NCBI GenBank assembly: GCA_023663025.1
Contig: JAMPIC010000002.1
Coordinates: forward strand, 152,183 to 216,182
From: Prevotella sp.
Lineage (GTDB): Bacteria > Bacillota > Clostridia > Oscillospirales > Ruminococcaceae
Reading direction: 5' to 3'
DNA: 64,000 nucleotides
Numbering within the stretch: the stretch's first letter is position 1; each line of letters begins with the position of its first letter. Below, piece by piece: positions 8,768 through 17,571 of this stretch. Both the position numbers and the translations under genes were made by a program. A model generated the notes under the pieces. It saw only the letters and a program-made list of their open reading frames with translations. It searched no databases and had not been told where the DNA came from.

Positions 8768-8796
8768 TTGACGAATTGCATTAAATAGTGTATTAT
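8768..8796 (+). promoter_or_regulatory. Promoter for the sortase cluster
   Basis: TTGACG, 17 bases, TATTAT on the plus strand, about 110 bases before the first sortase ATG. The gene-free stretch 8564-8905 therefore holds two divergent promoters; no other element was recognised in it apart from the ribosome site GGAGG at 8889. Confidence 0.7.
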
Positions 8797-8905
8797 AGTA
8801 GTGTAGATTATTATGCCCGTATCAGAATGTATAACGATAACGGCGCTTCCGATCTCTAACTTCTGACAGAGCAAAGGCTCAGCCTTTCGGAGGATTTGTT
8901 TTACT

Positions 8906-9865
8906 ATGGCACTTTCCGGCAGCGCCAAGAAGGCTTACAAAAAAGCCGTCAAGGCGAAGAAAAAAAGAAAACGCGGTCACTGGCTGCTTATACAAAGAGG
9001 AGACAGCGCCAAAGAGGTGGTCAGCAAGCTCTTTACTCAGCTTGCGGTTCTCGTCCTCATTGGCTGTATCGCAATTCTCGGCAACGAGCTGAGACTCTCG
9101 CTGAGCGCGAAATTCCTCAACAGCTCCCTCAAAGACCTTTACTATACCTATATCAGTCCCGGCGACAACGGCGGCGAGCTTCTCGACAGTGCGAAAGAGC
9201 TGCTCAAGATCAACCCCGACACCGTGGGCTGGGTGCATATCGACGGCACGAATATTTCCATGCCCGTGGTTCACCGCTCGGGCAGCGACGGAAACGAATA
9301 CTATCTTAAAGTGGCTTTCGACGGCAGCTCCAATAAGGCGGGTACTATTTTTATGGACACCCGCAACGTCCTGGACGCTCATGAGCGGTCGGACAATATC
9401 GTCCTCTACGGTCACAACCAGCGGGACAAAACCATGTTCGGCGATCTGGGGTACTACAAAAAGGATTTGCAGTACTACTCCGAGCACCCGGTGATACAGT
9501 TCAGCTCAAACTATAGGACGGATACCTATAAAATATTCGCCTATTTCGTGACCCCGGTGCTGGAGTCCCAGACCCGGGACGGGGTCGTGTTCGACTATCA
9601 CAATTATCTGGACTTCAATTCCGAGGCGGACTATAACAAGTTCATGGACAATATAATGCAGAGAACGCAGATAATCACTCCCGTGGACGTGCGGTACGGC
9701 GACAAGTTCCTTACCCTGTCCACCTGTTCAAATGAGTTTGAGCCGTCCCGCTTCGTGTTGGTGGCAAGACGCGTCCGCGAGGGCGAGGACGGTACTGTGG
9801 ACGTATCCCAAGCCTATCTTAACGCGGGCGCGAAAGAGCCGGACTGGGACGTTATATACCGTTGA
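8906..9865 (+). CDS. Class B sortase (first of four)
   Basis: A 319-residue membrane-anchored transpeptidase. A lysine-rich cytoplasmic start (KKAVKAKKKRKRG) is followed by a membrane helix (about 42-62) and the sortase barrel. The catalytic triad is intact: His170 in VLYGHNQRD, Cys274 in LSTCSNEFEPSR and Arg282. The helical insert between strands (about 228-255) fits class B. Sortases cut surface proteins at a sorting motif and join them to the wall or to each other; no certain substrate is visible in this window. It is the first gene of a run of four sortases followed by a SpoIID-domain gene. Confidence 0.92.
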   Translation: MALSGSAKKAYKKAVKAKKKRKRGHWLLIQRGDSAKEVVSKLFTQLAVLVLIGCIAILGNELRLSLSAKFLNSSLKDLYYTYISPGDNGGELLDSAKELLKINPDTVGWVHIDGTNISMPVVHRSGSDGNEYYLKVAFDGSSNKAGTIFMDTRNVLDAHERSDNIVLYGHNQRDKTMFGDLGYYKKDLQYYSEHPVIQFSSNYRTDTYKIFAYFVTPVLESQTRDGVVFDYHNYLDFNSEADYNKFMDNIMQRTQIITPVDVRYGDKFLTLSTCSNEFEPSRFVLVARRVREGEDGTVDVSQAYLNAGAKEPDWDVIYR

Positions 9866-9921
9866 TCCGAAATAATATTTCTTAAAATTTTCACATATTT
9901 TCTGTTAGGGGTTGTTAATGC

Positions 9922-10911
9922 ATGGCAGGCTATAAAAACGGCAAAAAAAGCTTTTTGGACAGCTTTATCCCCCGCGAGGGCGATTCCAAGGGAGACGTGA
10001 CGAGAAAGATCGTTACGGACGTTTCCGCGGTCGTGCTGGTTATCGCGGTGATTGTTCTCGCGTGGTACTTCGTCCAGCAGGCTAAGATAAAAGCCGATAT
10101 CGAAAAACAGCGGGAGCTGCACACGTCCATATCGGTGATAACCCAGTCCACAGCCCCCCCCGAGACCGAGGCGACCACCACGGAAACGGAGCCTCCCCCG
10201 CTGGTGCTTCTCGACAGTATGACCGCCCTTTTGGAGCAAAATCCCGACGTGGCGGGCTGGCTGACAGTCGAGGGTACGCAGATTGACAACGTGGTGCTCC
10301 AGACCGACAACAACGATTACTATCTGGACAAGGATTTCTACGGAAACAGAAATATCGCGGGACAAATCTACATAGACTATAGGTGCATAGCCAACGACTA
10401 CGACAAGAACCAAAGCGACAACCTTATCATCTACGGTCACAATCAGGCGGATCAAACCATGTTCGGCACGCTGAAAAAATACAAGATCAAAAAGGACAAC
10501 ACCAAGAATTTCGACTTCTATAAGGAACACCCTACGTTTAAATTCAGCAATTTATACGAAGAGTATACCTATAAGATCATCGCGACCTTTGTCATCGAGG
10601 TAGAGCCTTACCAGACGAGAGACGGAGTTATTTTCGATTATCACAACTATATCAAATTCGGCGGGGACAGATCTTTTTCCAATTTTAAGGAAAATATCCT
10701 TGCCAGAACCGCTGTGAATACGGGAGTTGATTTTGAGGAGGGCGACAAGTTCATTACTCTGTCGACCTGTTCAAACGAGTTCGAGCCGTCGAGGCTTGTG
10801 GTTATCGGCAGACGCGTCCGCGACGGCGAAAGCCCCGAGGTGGACGTTTCCAAGGCTTCCATAAACGAGGATATGCTCGAACCCGACTACAGCTACATTT
10901 ACAGCAGATAG
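9922..10911 (+). CDS. Class B sortase (second of four)
   Basis: A 329-residue class B sortase. A short N-terminus (KSFLDSFIPREGDSKGDV) leads into a membrane helix (about 32-50), then a Thr/Glu/Pro linker (TEATTTETEPPP) and the barrel. His173 (IYGHNQAD), Cys283 (LSTCSNEFEPS) and Arg291 are present, so it should be active. The stretch FIPREGDS resembles the start of the fourth sortase (FIPLKGDS), which points to duplication within the cluster. The ribosome site is weak (AGGGG ten bases upstream). Confidence 0.92.
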   Translation: MAGYKNGKKSFLDSFIPREGDSKGDVTRKIVTDVSAVVLVIAVIVLAWYFVQQAKIKADIEKQRELHTSISVITQSTAPPETEATTTETEPPPLVLLDSMTALLEQNPDVAGWLTVEGTQIDNVVLQTDNNDYYLDKDFYGNRNIAGQIYIDYRCIANDYDKNQSDNLIIYGHNQADQTMFGTLKKYKIKKDNTKNFDFYKEHPTFKFSNLYEEYTYKIIATFVIEVEPYQTRDGVIFDYHNYIKFGGDRSFSNFKENILARTAVNTGVDFEEGDKFITLSTCSNEFEPSRLVVIGRRVRDGESPEVDVSKASINEDMLEPDYSYIYSR

Positions 10912-10929
10912 AACGAGGTGCTGCGGCGT

Positions 10930-12864
10930 ATGTCCGATTCCAAAAATAACAACTATATGGCAAACGATCTTCTGAGCGAGTTTTTTTCCGAGGGGAAAAA
11001 GGGCGCAAACGAAGCGGAAACGGAGGAAATTTCCGCTTTAGACGATACTTCTGAGGACGTGGAGATAGTTACGGAAAATCTTGAGGACGATATCTCGGAG
11101 ACGGAAAACGCGGATATCTCCATTGCGGGAAGTTCCGAATGGGAAACGCTCGGAATTACGGAAATTATGTCGAAAGTTCTTGAAAACGAAGATATTTCCG
11201 AAACCGTTTCCGCCGCTTCGCAAGGCGTGGAAACGGTTTGCGAGGATTGTAAAAATACGGAAGAAAATACCGGAAATGAAAAGGAAATAAAAAAAGAAAC
11301 GGAAATTTCCCGAAATTCAAAAACGGAAACGGAAAATATTTCGGAAATAAAAAGCAGAAACAAGTCGGAAAACGCCGTTTCCGCAGCGGAGGATATCGAC
11401 GGAGACTTTAACAGGGGCTTCTTCAAAAGGCTTCTGAAAGGGTTGCTCCCCTGGAAAGGCGATTCCGTCTGGGAAATAATAAGGAAGATAATCTTTATCG
11501 CCGCGGTGGCTGTCTTTATCGGAGCGGGCTGTATGCTGGTCAGCACGCTGATACAGTCCAGACAGGCTGTGGAGCAAAAGGAAAAGGACAGGGAGATCAT
11601 CGTTACAACCACGGTGACAACCATTGACGAAAGCGGAAACGTCGTAGTGGTTGCTCCCACGGAGGAACAACAAGCCGAACACCGCTTCAATGTGGCGGAG
11701 TACTATAAAGGTATCAACGAGGACTATGTGGGATATCTGGAATTGAGCGGCTGCGGCATTGCCGAGCCTATAGTTCAGGGCAAAGACAACGACTACTACC
11801 TGACCCATGCCATACACGGCGGCACAAACAAGGCAGGTACCGTCTTTATGGACTACAGATGCACCTTTACGGACGACTATGTTTCCCCGAATATCGTGTT
11901 TTACGGACATAACCAGGAGGATCTCACAATGTTCGGCAGCCTGAAAGAGTACAAGCAGAACGTTGGTTTTTATGAGGAAAATCCCGTTGTGAAGTTCAGT
12001 ACGGAAAACAAGACATACGAATACCTTATATACGGGTTTTTCGTCACAAACGCATTGGAAAAGCAGGACAGCAACGGCTTCGTTTTCCACTATCAGGACT
12101 ACATCGAAACCATGAACGACGAGGCAACTTTCAACTGGTATATGGACATGGTGGACGAACGAAATCAAATAGTTTCCCCTGTGGACGTGGCGTTCGGCGA
12201 CAAGCTGCTGTGCCTGTCAACATGCTCAAATGAGTTTTCCAATTCAAGATTTGTGGTTTTCGCGAGAATGCTCAGAGAGGGCGAAACTGCGGAGGATTAC
12301 GATTTTTCGGAGACGTACCTCAATCCCTATGCAAGAGGCGTGGATTGGGAAGCTATCATGTCGGGCGAGACTTCCGCGGCGGAAGAGGAAGTCCTCGACA
12401 GCGACGAGGACGAGGAGGACGGAGAAATAACCGGAAACGGTTTCCTGGAAACGACTGTCCACAGCGCAAGAAAGCCTGCCGAAACGTCGGCGGCCGAAGA
12501 AAACGAAGCGGAAACCACGGTTCCTCTTGAAGAAAAAGAAACGGATACGGACAGCGAAGCAACGTCAAAAAAGAAGAAAAAGAAAACGGAGGAAACGGAG
12601 GAAACAACGCAGACAAGCGATACCAAAGCTTCCGAGCTTGAAGAGGTCACAAGGAAGAAGAAGTCCGTTTCCGAAACCTCCGAGAGTATTTCCGAAAGCG
12701 GCGAGACCGTTACGAGAGCGTCTCAGACGTCAAAGAAAAAGAAAAATACTTCGGAAACAACCAATGCCGAAACGGAAACTTCCGCAGAGGAAAGCACTCC
12801 TGCGGTAACAGCTCCCCCTCCGGAAGCGGAGGACGGTTCTTCCGAAACCGTAACGGCAGGCTGA
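10930..12864 (+). CDS. Class B sortase with long acidic N- and C-terminal extensions (third of four)
   Basis: About twice the usual sortase length (644 residues). Residues 1 to about 155 are a Glu/Ser/Thr-rich cytoplasmic region; a membrane helix follows (near 185-205), then a class B sortase barrel with intact YGHNQEDLTMFG, LSTCSNEFSNSR and arginine. After the barrel comes a tail of about 170 residues of ETSE-like low complexity broken by lysine runs (SKKKKKKTEE, RKKKSVSE, SKKKKNTSE) and ending in PAVTAPPPEAEDGSSETVTAG. The ATG at 10930 is chosen over a GTG at 10918 because GAGGTG lies nine bases before it. The tail would be outside the cell and might bind wall polymers; this is inference. 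Confidence 0.88.
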   Translation: MSDSKNNNYMANDLLSEFFSEGKKGANEAETEEISALDDTSEDVEIVTENLEDDISETENADISIAGSSEWETLGITEIMSKVLENEDISETVSAASQGVETVCEDCKNTEENTGNEKEIKKETEISRNSKTETENISEIKSRNKSENAVSAAEDIDGDFNRGFFKRLLKGLLPWKGDSVWEIIRKIIFIAAVAVFIGAGCMLVSTLIQSRQAVEQKEKDREIIVTTTVTTIDESGNVVVVAPTEEQQAEHRFNVAEYYKGINEDYVGYLELSGCGIAEPIVQGKDNDYYLTHAIHGGTNKAGTVFMDYRCTFTDDYVSPNIVFYGHNQEDLTMFGSLKEYKQNVGFYEENPVVKFSTENKTYEYLIYGFFVTNALEKQDSNGFVFHYQDYIETMNDEATFNWYMDMVDERNQIVSPVDVAFGDKLLCLSTCSNEFSNSRFVVFARMLREGETAEDYDFSETYLNPYARGVDWEAIMSGETSAAEEEVLDSDEDEEDGEITGNGFLETTVHSARKPAETSAAEENEAETTVPLEEKETDTDSEATSKKKKKKTEETEETTQTSDTKASELEEVTRKKKSVSETSESISESGETVTRASQTSKKKKNTSETTNAETETSAEESTPAVTAPPPEAEDGSSETVTAG

Positions 12865-12932
12865 GAGACAATACAGCTTATTACATAAAAATATATGTGT
12901 ATGAACTCCAAATCGAAAGGAATGATCCAAAA

Positions 12933-13985
12933 ATGTCAATGTCGGACGAAGTCCGCGCAAACCCAAGGTACAAAACTCCGAAAAAGAAAGAAAAGAAAGG
13001 GTTTGTTAAAAGCTTTATTCCCCTTAAAGGGGACTCGGCGGGCGAGGTGGTCAGCAAGCTTATTGCGCTTGTTTCCATTGCCGCGCTGGCCGTTTGCGCA
13101 GTTGTTCTCGGACTGTATTTCTACCGCATCTTCGAGGCGAAACAGAATAACAAGGATTTGAGCGAGCGCTACAAGGTCTACAACAACCTTACTCAAGTCG
13201 GTTCCGCCGAGGGGGACGGTCAGTCCTCCGTCACGGAAACGGACGCGGGAGGCGAGATCGTGAGAAGTCCGCTTGTAACGCTTCCGTTTGCGGAGGAAAT
13301 GCTGGAGATAAACGGCGACTATGTTGGCTATGTTTCCATTCCCGGTGTGGTGAACGAGGCTGTGGTGCAGTACGCCGACAACGACTACTACCTCAAAACC
13401 AATATCTACGGGCAGAAACGCCAGTGCGGAACTATTTTCGCCGACTGCCGCAACAACGTCAGCGACTACGCCGATCTACAGTCGGACAACATCATTCTCT
13501 ACGGTCACAATCAGCGGGACGGAACTATGTTCGGTCAGCTCGACTACTATAAGTGGGACTACAAATACTGGCTCCAGAACCCGTTCATCTATTTCGACAA
13601 CAGGTACGAACAGAGCGTTTACGTCATCGTTGCTTCGTTCATAATCAACACCGAGCCGGAGCACGACAACGGCTATGTGTTCGACTACCAGAACTACATC
13701 GATTTCGGCGGCGACCACTCTTTTGAGAAATTCGCCGAGGAGCTGGACGAAAGAAGCCATTTCCACACGGGGATCGACATAAACGAAAACGACAAGTTCA
13801 TCACTCTTTCCACCTGTTCCTACGAGTGGGAGCCTGCCCGCCACGTTATTATCGGCAGGAAGCTCCGTCCCGGGGAAACGGCGGAAAACATTGATACGAC
13901 AAATTTTGCGGTAAATCCCAATCCCAAATGGCCTGCGGTATACTATAAATACAACGGCGGCACATATGTGGAAAACGCGGGATAA
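12933..13985 (+). CDS. Class B sortase (fourth of four)
   Basis: A 350-residue class B sortase with a basic start (KTPKKKEKKGFVKSFIPLKG), a membrane helix, a linker of about 50 residues and an intact catalytic core (LYGHNQRDGTMFG; LSTCSYEWEPAR). The start at 12933 is preferred because AAAGGA lies upstream; the longest reading would begin at a GTG at 12897 with no ribosome site. YEWEPARHV differs from the NEFEPSRF form of copies one and two, so substrate choice may differ. The next gene, encoding the SpoIID-domain protein, starts 33 bases downstream. Confidence 0.9.
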   Translation: MSMSDEVRANPRYKTPKKKEKKGFVKSFIPLKGDSAGEVVSKLIALVSIAALAVCAVVLGLYFYRIFEAKQNNKDLSERYKVYNNLTQVGSAEGDGQSSVTETDAGGEIVRSPLVTLPFAEEMLEINGDYVGYVSIPGVVNEAVVQYADNDYYLKTNIYGQKRQCGTIFADCRNNVSDYADLQSDNIILYGHNQRDGTMFGQLDYYKWDYKYWLQNPFIYFDNRYEQSVYVIVASFIINTEPEHDNGYVFDYQNYIDFGGDHSFEKFAEELDERSHFHTGIDINENDKFITLSTCSYEWEPARHVIIGRKLRPGETAENIDTTNFAVNPNPKWPAVYYKYNGGTYVENAG

Positions 13986-14018
13986 CGCAGTTCCGGACGT
14001 TCAAAGGAAGGGGATAAC

Positions 14019-15500
14019 ATGAAGCTTAAAGGCACACTGGGAGGGGTCGCGGCAATGCTCACCGTGGGCGTTTTCTACACGTTTGCGATATGCATGGTGG
14101 AGGACGTTGACGCAAGTTCCATTACCGCCGAATACTACAGTCCCGAAATACTGCCCGAGGAGGATATGCAGATCCAAAGCGAGACCGGGGAAATCCGTTA
14201 CATGAGGGACGCGGAGAATTTTCCCAAAGCTGCGGAAACGGACGGGTTCCGTATGCATGACACGGAAATGACGGACGTCGCTTCGGCTGACGTTTCGGAA
14301 AAAGATTACGCGGGCGGAAACAAGAACGGTTCCGACAGCTCCGGGGAAACGGAGACGCCGTATTCTCAAACCGAGCTGACGGAACAGTCTCCGCAAACGG
14401 AAAAAGCCGTTCGGACGGCGGAAACAGCGGAGGCGGAAATAACCGATACGCTTTCCTCGGAAAACTACTTTTACGGCGGCGAGGACGAAGCTCCCGACGA
14501 GGAGCTTGACGAGATCGCGGATATTTCCGACGACGACGGAAACTTTTTCTATGAAGCGGAAACGGAAACTTCTGCGGAAACGGAGACCTCATTGGAAACG
14601 GAAACCGAATTTGAACCGTTCGGCGAGGACGACGAGGATTTCCTTGCGCTTTTCACAAGCGAAGCGGAAACGGAGGAAACCACAGCGGAAACGGCTGTTT
14701 CCGTAGATGTTCCCGCAGGCGCGGATATTTCCACCAGCGAGACATTTACCGCGAAATTCAACGGCTCGACTCAGACGGTCAACGCTTACGACCTGATATG
14801 TCAAATCGTAAACAATGAGATGTCCCCCAGCTTTTCCGACGAAGCTATCAAGGCGCAGGCGGTGGCGGCGTACTCCTACGTTAAGTACCACAACGTGAAC
14901 GGTCTAACCCCGTCGGTGCTGGTAAAGAAAAATCCCTCCGACAGGATCAAAAACCTTGTTTCGGAGGTTTGGGGAGTTTGCTGCTACTACAACGGAAGCG
15001 TTGCGCAGACCGTTTACATGGCGTCCTCATCGGGCTACACCGCCGACGCGGAACACGTCTGGGGCGGCAGCGTTCCCTACCTGAAAAGCGTGTACTGTCC
15101 CTTTGACGTGGGGAACGACCCCAATTACGGCTCTACCATGAAAATAAGCGAAAGCAGCATGAGGAATATGCTGGAAAGCGCACTGGGTATTTCCCTTTCA
15201 AACAATCCCTACGGCTGGCTGAACGTCCAAAGCTATATCGACGGAAACTACGTTTACGAAATTTCCGTGGACGGGCAGAAAACCATTTCCGGCAGAAAGC
15301 TGCGGGAGAACGTTATGGGACACAAGCTGAAAAGCGCGGCGTTCGACGTTAAGTACAGCGACGGGGAGTTTATCTTCACTACATACGGCTACGGTCACGG
15401 CGTGGGAATGAGCCAGAACGGCGCGAACATTCTCGCGAAACAGGGCTACAGCTACACCGAAATACTCAAATATTACTTTACGGGAATTGAGATAATATGA
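14019..15500 (+). CDS. SpoIID/LytB-domain protein with long acidic linker
   Basis: A 493-residue exported protein. A hydrophobic N-terminal segment (about 8-26) acts as signal or anchor. A linker of roughly 200 residues rich in Glu, Thr and Ser (ETETSAETETSLETETEFEP) follows, and the C-terminal 240 residues form a SpoIID domain: IVNNEMSPSFSDEAIKAQAV, then YMASSSGYTADAEHVWGG and GYGHGVGMSQNGANILAKQG. SpoIID-type enzymes are lytic transglycosylases acting on peptidoglycan; the catalytic glutamate is probably the one in NNEMSP. The gene overlaps the phosphorylase gene by four bases and closes the sortase run, so it may open the wall where sortase products are attached. Confidence 0.88.
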   Translation: MKLKGTLGGVAAMLTVGVFYTFAICMVEDVDASSITAEYYSPEILPEEDMQIQSETGEIRYMRDAENFPKAAETDGFRMHDTEMTDVASADVSEKDYAGGNKNGSDSSGETETPYSQTELTEQSPQTEKAVRTAETAEAEITDTLSSENYFYGGEDEAPDEELDEIADISDDDGNFFYEAETETSAETETSLETETEFEPFGEDDEDFLALFTSEAETEETTAETAVSVDVPAGADISTSETFTAKFNGSTQTVNAYDLICQIVNNEMSPSFSDEAIKAQAVAAYSYVKYHNVNGLTPSVLVKKNPSDRIKNLVSEVWGVCCYYNGSVAQTVYMASSSGYTADAEHVWGGSVPYLKSVYCPFDVGNDPNYGSTMKISESSMRNMLESALGISLSNNPYGWLNVQSYIDGNYVYEISVDGQKTISGRKLRENVMGHKLKSAAFDVKYSDGEFIFTTYGYGHGVGMSQNGANILAKQGYSYTEILKYYFTGIEII

Positions 15501-16804
15501 CGTTATATGAAATAATTACCAAAAAAAAGCATAACGCCGAGCTGACCGGAGAGGAGCTGGAGTGGGTCGTCGCGGGATATTGCCGCGGCGATATCCCCGA
15601 CTACCAGATGTCCGCGCTGCTTATGGCGGTATGCTTTAATTCTATGTCGGACAGGGAGACCGCCGACCTGACTATGGCTATGGCGCGGTCGGGGGATATG
15701 CTCCGTCCCGAAACGGGAGGCTTCAACGCCGACAAGCACAGCACAGGCGGCGTGGGGGACAAGATAACCCTTATCGCCGCACCCGTCGCGGCGGCGTGCG
15801 GGGTGTTCGTACCAAAAATGTCGGGGCGCGGTCTGGGACATACGGGCGGCACTATCGACAAGCTGGAATCCATACCCGGCTTCCGCACGGGTCTGCCCTA
15901 TGAGGATTTTCTGAACACGGTCAGAAAGGCGGGCTTCGCCGTGGCGGGACAGTCGGGCGCTCTCGTTCCCGCCGACAAAAAAATGTACGCCCTCAGAAAC
16001 GCCACAGCCACGGTGGACAGCATTCCTCTGATTTGCTCGTCAATTATGAGCAAGAAAATAGCCACGGGCGCGGACGGCATAGTCCTTGACGTAAAGGTGG
16101 GGGACGGGGCGTTTATGAAAACCGTCCCCGAAGCGGAAAAGCTTGCGGAGGCAATGGTTCGGGTAGGACGGCTCGCGGGGCGGAAATGCTCCGCCGTGCT
16201 CACGGATATGAGCAAGCCTCTGGGAAAAGCGGTGGGAAACTCCCTTGAGGTTATGGAAGCCATAGAGTGCCTGAAAGGAAACGCTCCCGACGACCTAAAG
16301 GAAATCTCCCTGACCCTTGCGGCGGAAATGCTTCTGACCGCGGGAAAGGGAACTCCCGAGCAGTGCTTTGCCAAGGCGGAAAAAGCGCTGTCCTCGGGGG
16401 CGGCTTTGGAGCGGTTTGAGCAGATGATCGAGCTTCAGGGGGGAAATCCACGGGTTACCGGGGACTATGGTCTGTTTGGGAAAGCCCGTTTCAGCCGGGA
16501 AATTTTCGCCGACCGCAGCGGCTTCATAAACGCCGTCGCCTGCGAGGAAACGGGTCTGACGGCTCTGCGGCTGGGCGCGGGACGGCTTACCAAGGAGGCG
16601 GATATCGACCCGACGGCGGGAATTGTCTTTGACAGGACGGTGGGGGACTTCGTTTCCGAGGGGGAGCGGCTGGCGGTACTGTACAGCTCCTCCGAAAGCG
16701 CTGCAGACGTCGCCGCCGCAGATTTTGCGGAGGTTTTCGATATCGGAGAGAGAAACGAAAGTCCCGCGGAAAAAAATATTATAAAAATTATAAAAGGGTA
16801 TTGA
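15497..16804 (+). CDS. pdp: Pyrimidine-nucleoside phosphorylase
   Basis: A 435-residue member of the thymidine/pyrimidine-nucleoside phosphorylase family, with KHSTGGVGDKITL (phosphate and nucleoside binding) and SGRGLGHTGGTIDKLESIPGF. It splits uridine and thymidine or deoxyuridine with phosphate, giving the base and (deoxy)ribose 1-phosphate for salvage. Its ATG lies in the stop of the SpoIID gene (ATGA), so it is coupled to the sortase operon although no functional link is obvious. Its stop codon TGA lies inside the -35 box of the next promoter. Confidence 0.93.
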   Translation: MTLYEIITKKKHNAELTGEELEWVVAGYCRGDIPDYQMSALLMAVCFNSMSDRETADLTMAMARSGDMLRPETGGFNADKHSTGGVGDKITLIAAPVAAACGVFVPKMSGRGLGHTGGTIDKLESIPGFRTGLPYEDFLNTVRKAGFAVAGQSGALVPADKKMYALRNATATVDSIPLICSSIMSKKIATGADGIVLDVKVGDGAFMKTVPEAEKLAEAMVRVGRLAGRKCSAVLTDMSKPLGKAVGNSLEVMEAIECLKGNAPDDLKEISLTLAAEMLLTAGKGTPEQCFAKAEKALSSGAALERFEQMIELQGGNPRVTGDYGLFGKARFSREIFADRSGFINAVACEETGLTALRLGAGRLTKEADIDPTAGIVFDRTVGDFVSEGERLAVLYSSSESAADVAAADFAEVFDIGERNESPAEKNIIKIIKGY

Positions 16805-16841
16805 CATTTAATATTATATGTAGTATAATATTAAATGTCAA
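16801..16841. promoter_or_regulatory. Perfect palindrome carrying a consensus promoter on both strands
   Basis: Two 18-base arms, TTGACATTTAATATTATA at 16801-16818 and its exact reverse complement at 16824-16841, flank the 5-base centre TGTAG. On the plus strand TTGACA (16801-16806), 17 bases, TATAAT (16824-16829) is a perfect sigma-A promoter for the zinc-ribbon gene at 16887. By symmetry the minus strand carries the same perfect promoter pointing back into pdp. The -35 box overlaps the pdp stop codon. Confidence 0.85.
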
Positions 16842-16886
16842 GCAAAGCATAAACACCCACACACATTTTGAACGGAGGTTTTTCTA

Positions 16887-17369
16887 ATGAGCGATATTTT
16901 CAAGAAGATAGGCGATACCCTTACCGACGCGGGCAAAACCGTGGGCGAAAAAACCAAGCAGGCGGGAACGGTCGCCAAGCTGAACGCCAAGATCATCTCG
17001 TCCGAGCGTTCGATAAGCGAGAGCTACACCATTCTCGGCAAGTACTACTACGATACCTACAAGAACAATCCCGACGAAGAGATCGCCGAAACCGTTAACG
17101 CCGTTACAGCGGCGATCGAGACCATCGACGAGCTGAAAGGCGAGCTGCTGGCTATCAAGGGTCTGGTGAAGTGCCAGAAGTGCGGCGGCGAGTGTCCTTT
17201 CGAGGATACGTTCTGCGGCAAGTGCGGCGCGGAGCTTGAGAAGCCCGAGCCTCCCGCTCCAGCGGAGGAACCTGCTGAAACCGAGGAAGCCGCGGAGGAG
17301 GATATTCCCAATATTGTAGTTGCCGAAACTCCCGACGCAGACGCTTCCGAGGAAAAATCCGGAGAATGA
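16887..17369 (+). CDS. Zinc-ribbon protein with helical N-terminus, function unknown
   Basis: A 160-residue protein. The first 90 residues are predicted helical (FKKIGDTLTDAGKTVGEKTK and onward), then a zinc ribbon with CQKCGGECPFEDTFCGKCG, then an acidic Pro/Ala/Glu tail. This build is common in clostridial proteins of unknown role and binds zinc rather than obviously DNA. It has its own consensus promoter and ribosome site (GGAGG) and is followed by a strong terminator, so it is a single-gene unit. Confidence 0.8.
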   Translation: MSDIFKKIGDTLTDAGKTVGEKTKQAGTVAKLNAKIISSERSISESYTILGKYYYDTYKNNPDEEIAETVNAVTAAIETIDELKGELLAIKGLVKCQKCGGECPFEDTFCGKCGAELEKPEPPAPAEEPAETEEAAEEDIPNIVVAETPDADASEEKSGE

Positions 17370-17395
17370 CCGAATAAAATTTGCGCAGAACACAA

Positions 17396-17458
17396 GAACG
17401 TCCCTAAAGCGGGAAACGGTAAGGAGAATTTCCGTTTCCATGCTTTGGGGACGTTTTT
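17396..17458 (+). terminator. Rho-independent terminator after the zinc-ribbon gene
   Basis: A long hairpin: outer stem AACGTCCC/GGGGACGTT with AAAGC/GCTTT, inner stem GGAAACGG/CCGTTTCC, then TTTTT at 17454-17458. Confidence 0.85.
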
Positions 17459-17496
17459 GAAAAATATTCCGCCGGTCTATATATGGACATACAAGC

Positions 17497-17540
17497 GAAC
17501 ATTTGTGTGGTATAATCAACATAACGTCACACAAACGTTC
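17497..17540 (+). promoter_or_regulatory. Inverted repeat around a -10 box (candidate operator)
   Basis: Arms GAACATTTGTGTG (17497-17509) and CACACAAACGTTC (17528-17540) pair with one mismatch. They bracket TATAAT at 17511-17516. The nearest -35 candidate is TGGACA at 17484, with a 21-base spacer. A repressor or a spacer-compensating activator could act here on the DUF3795/GyrI-like pair downstream. Confidence 0.6.
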
Positions 17541-17571
17541 TGCACACAAAATCCAAAAAGAGGGTGCAATT

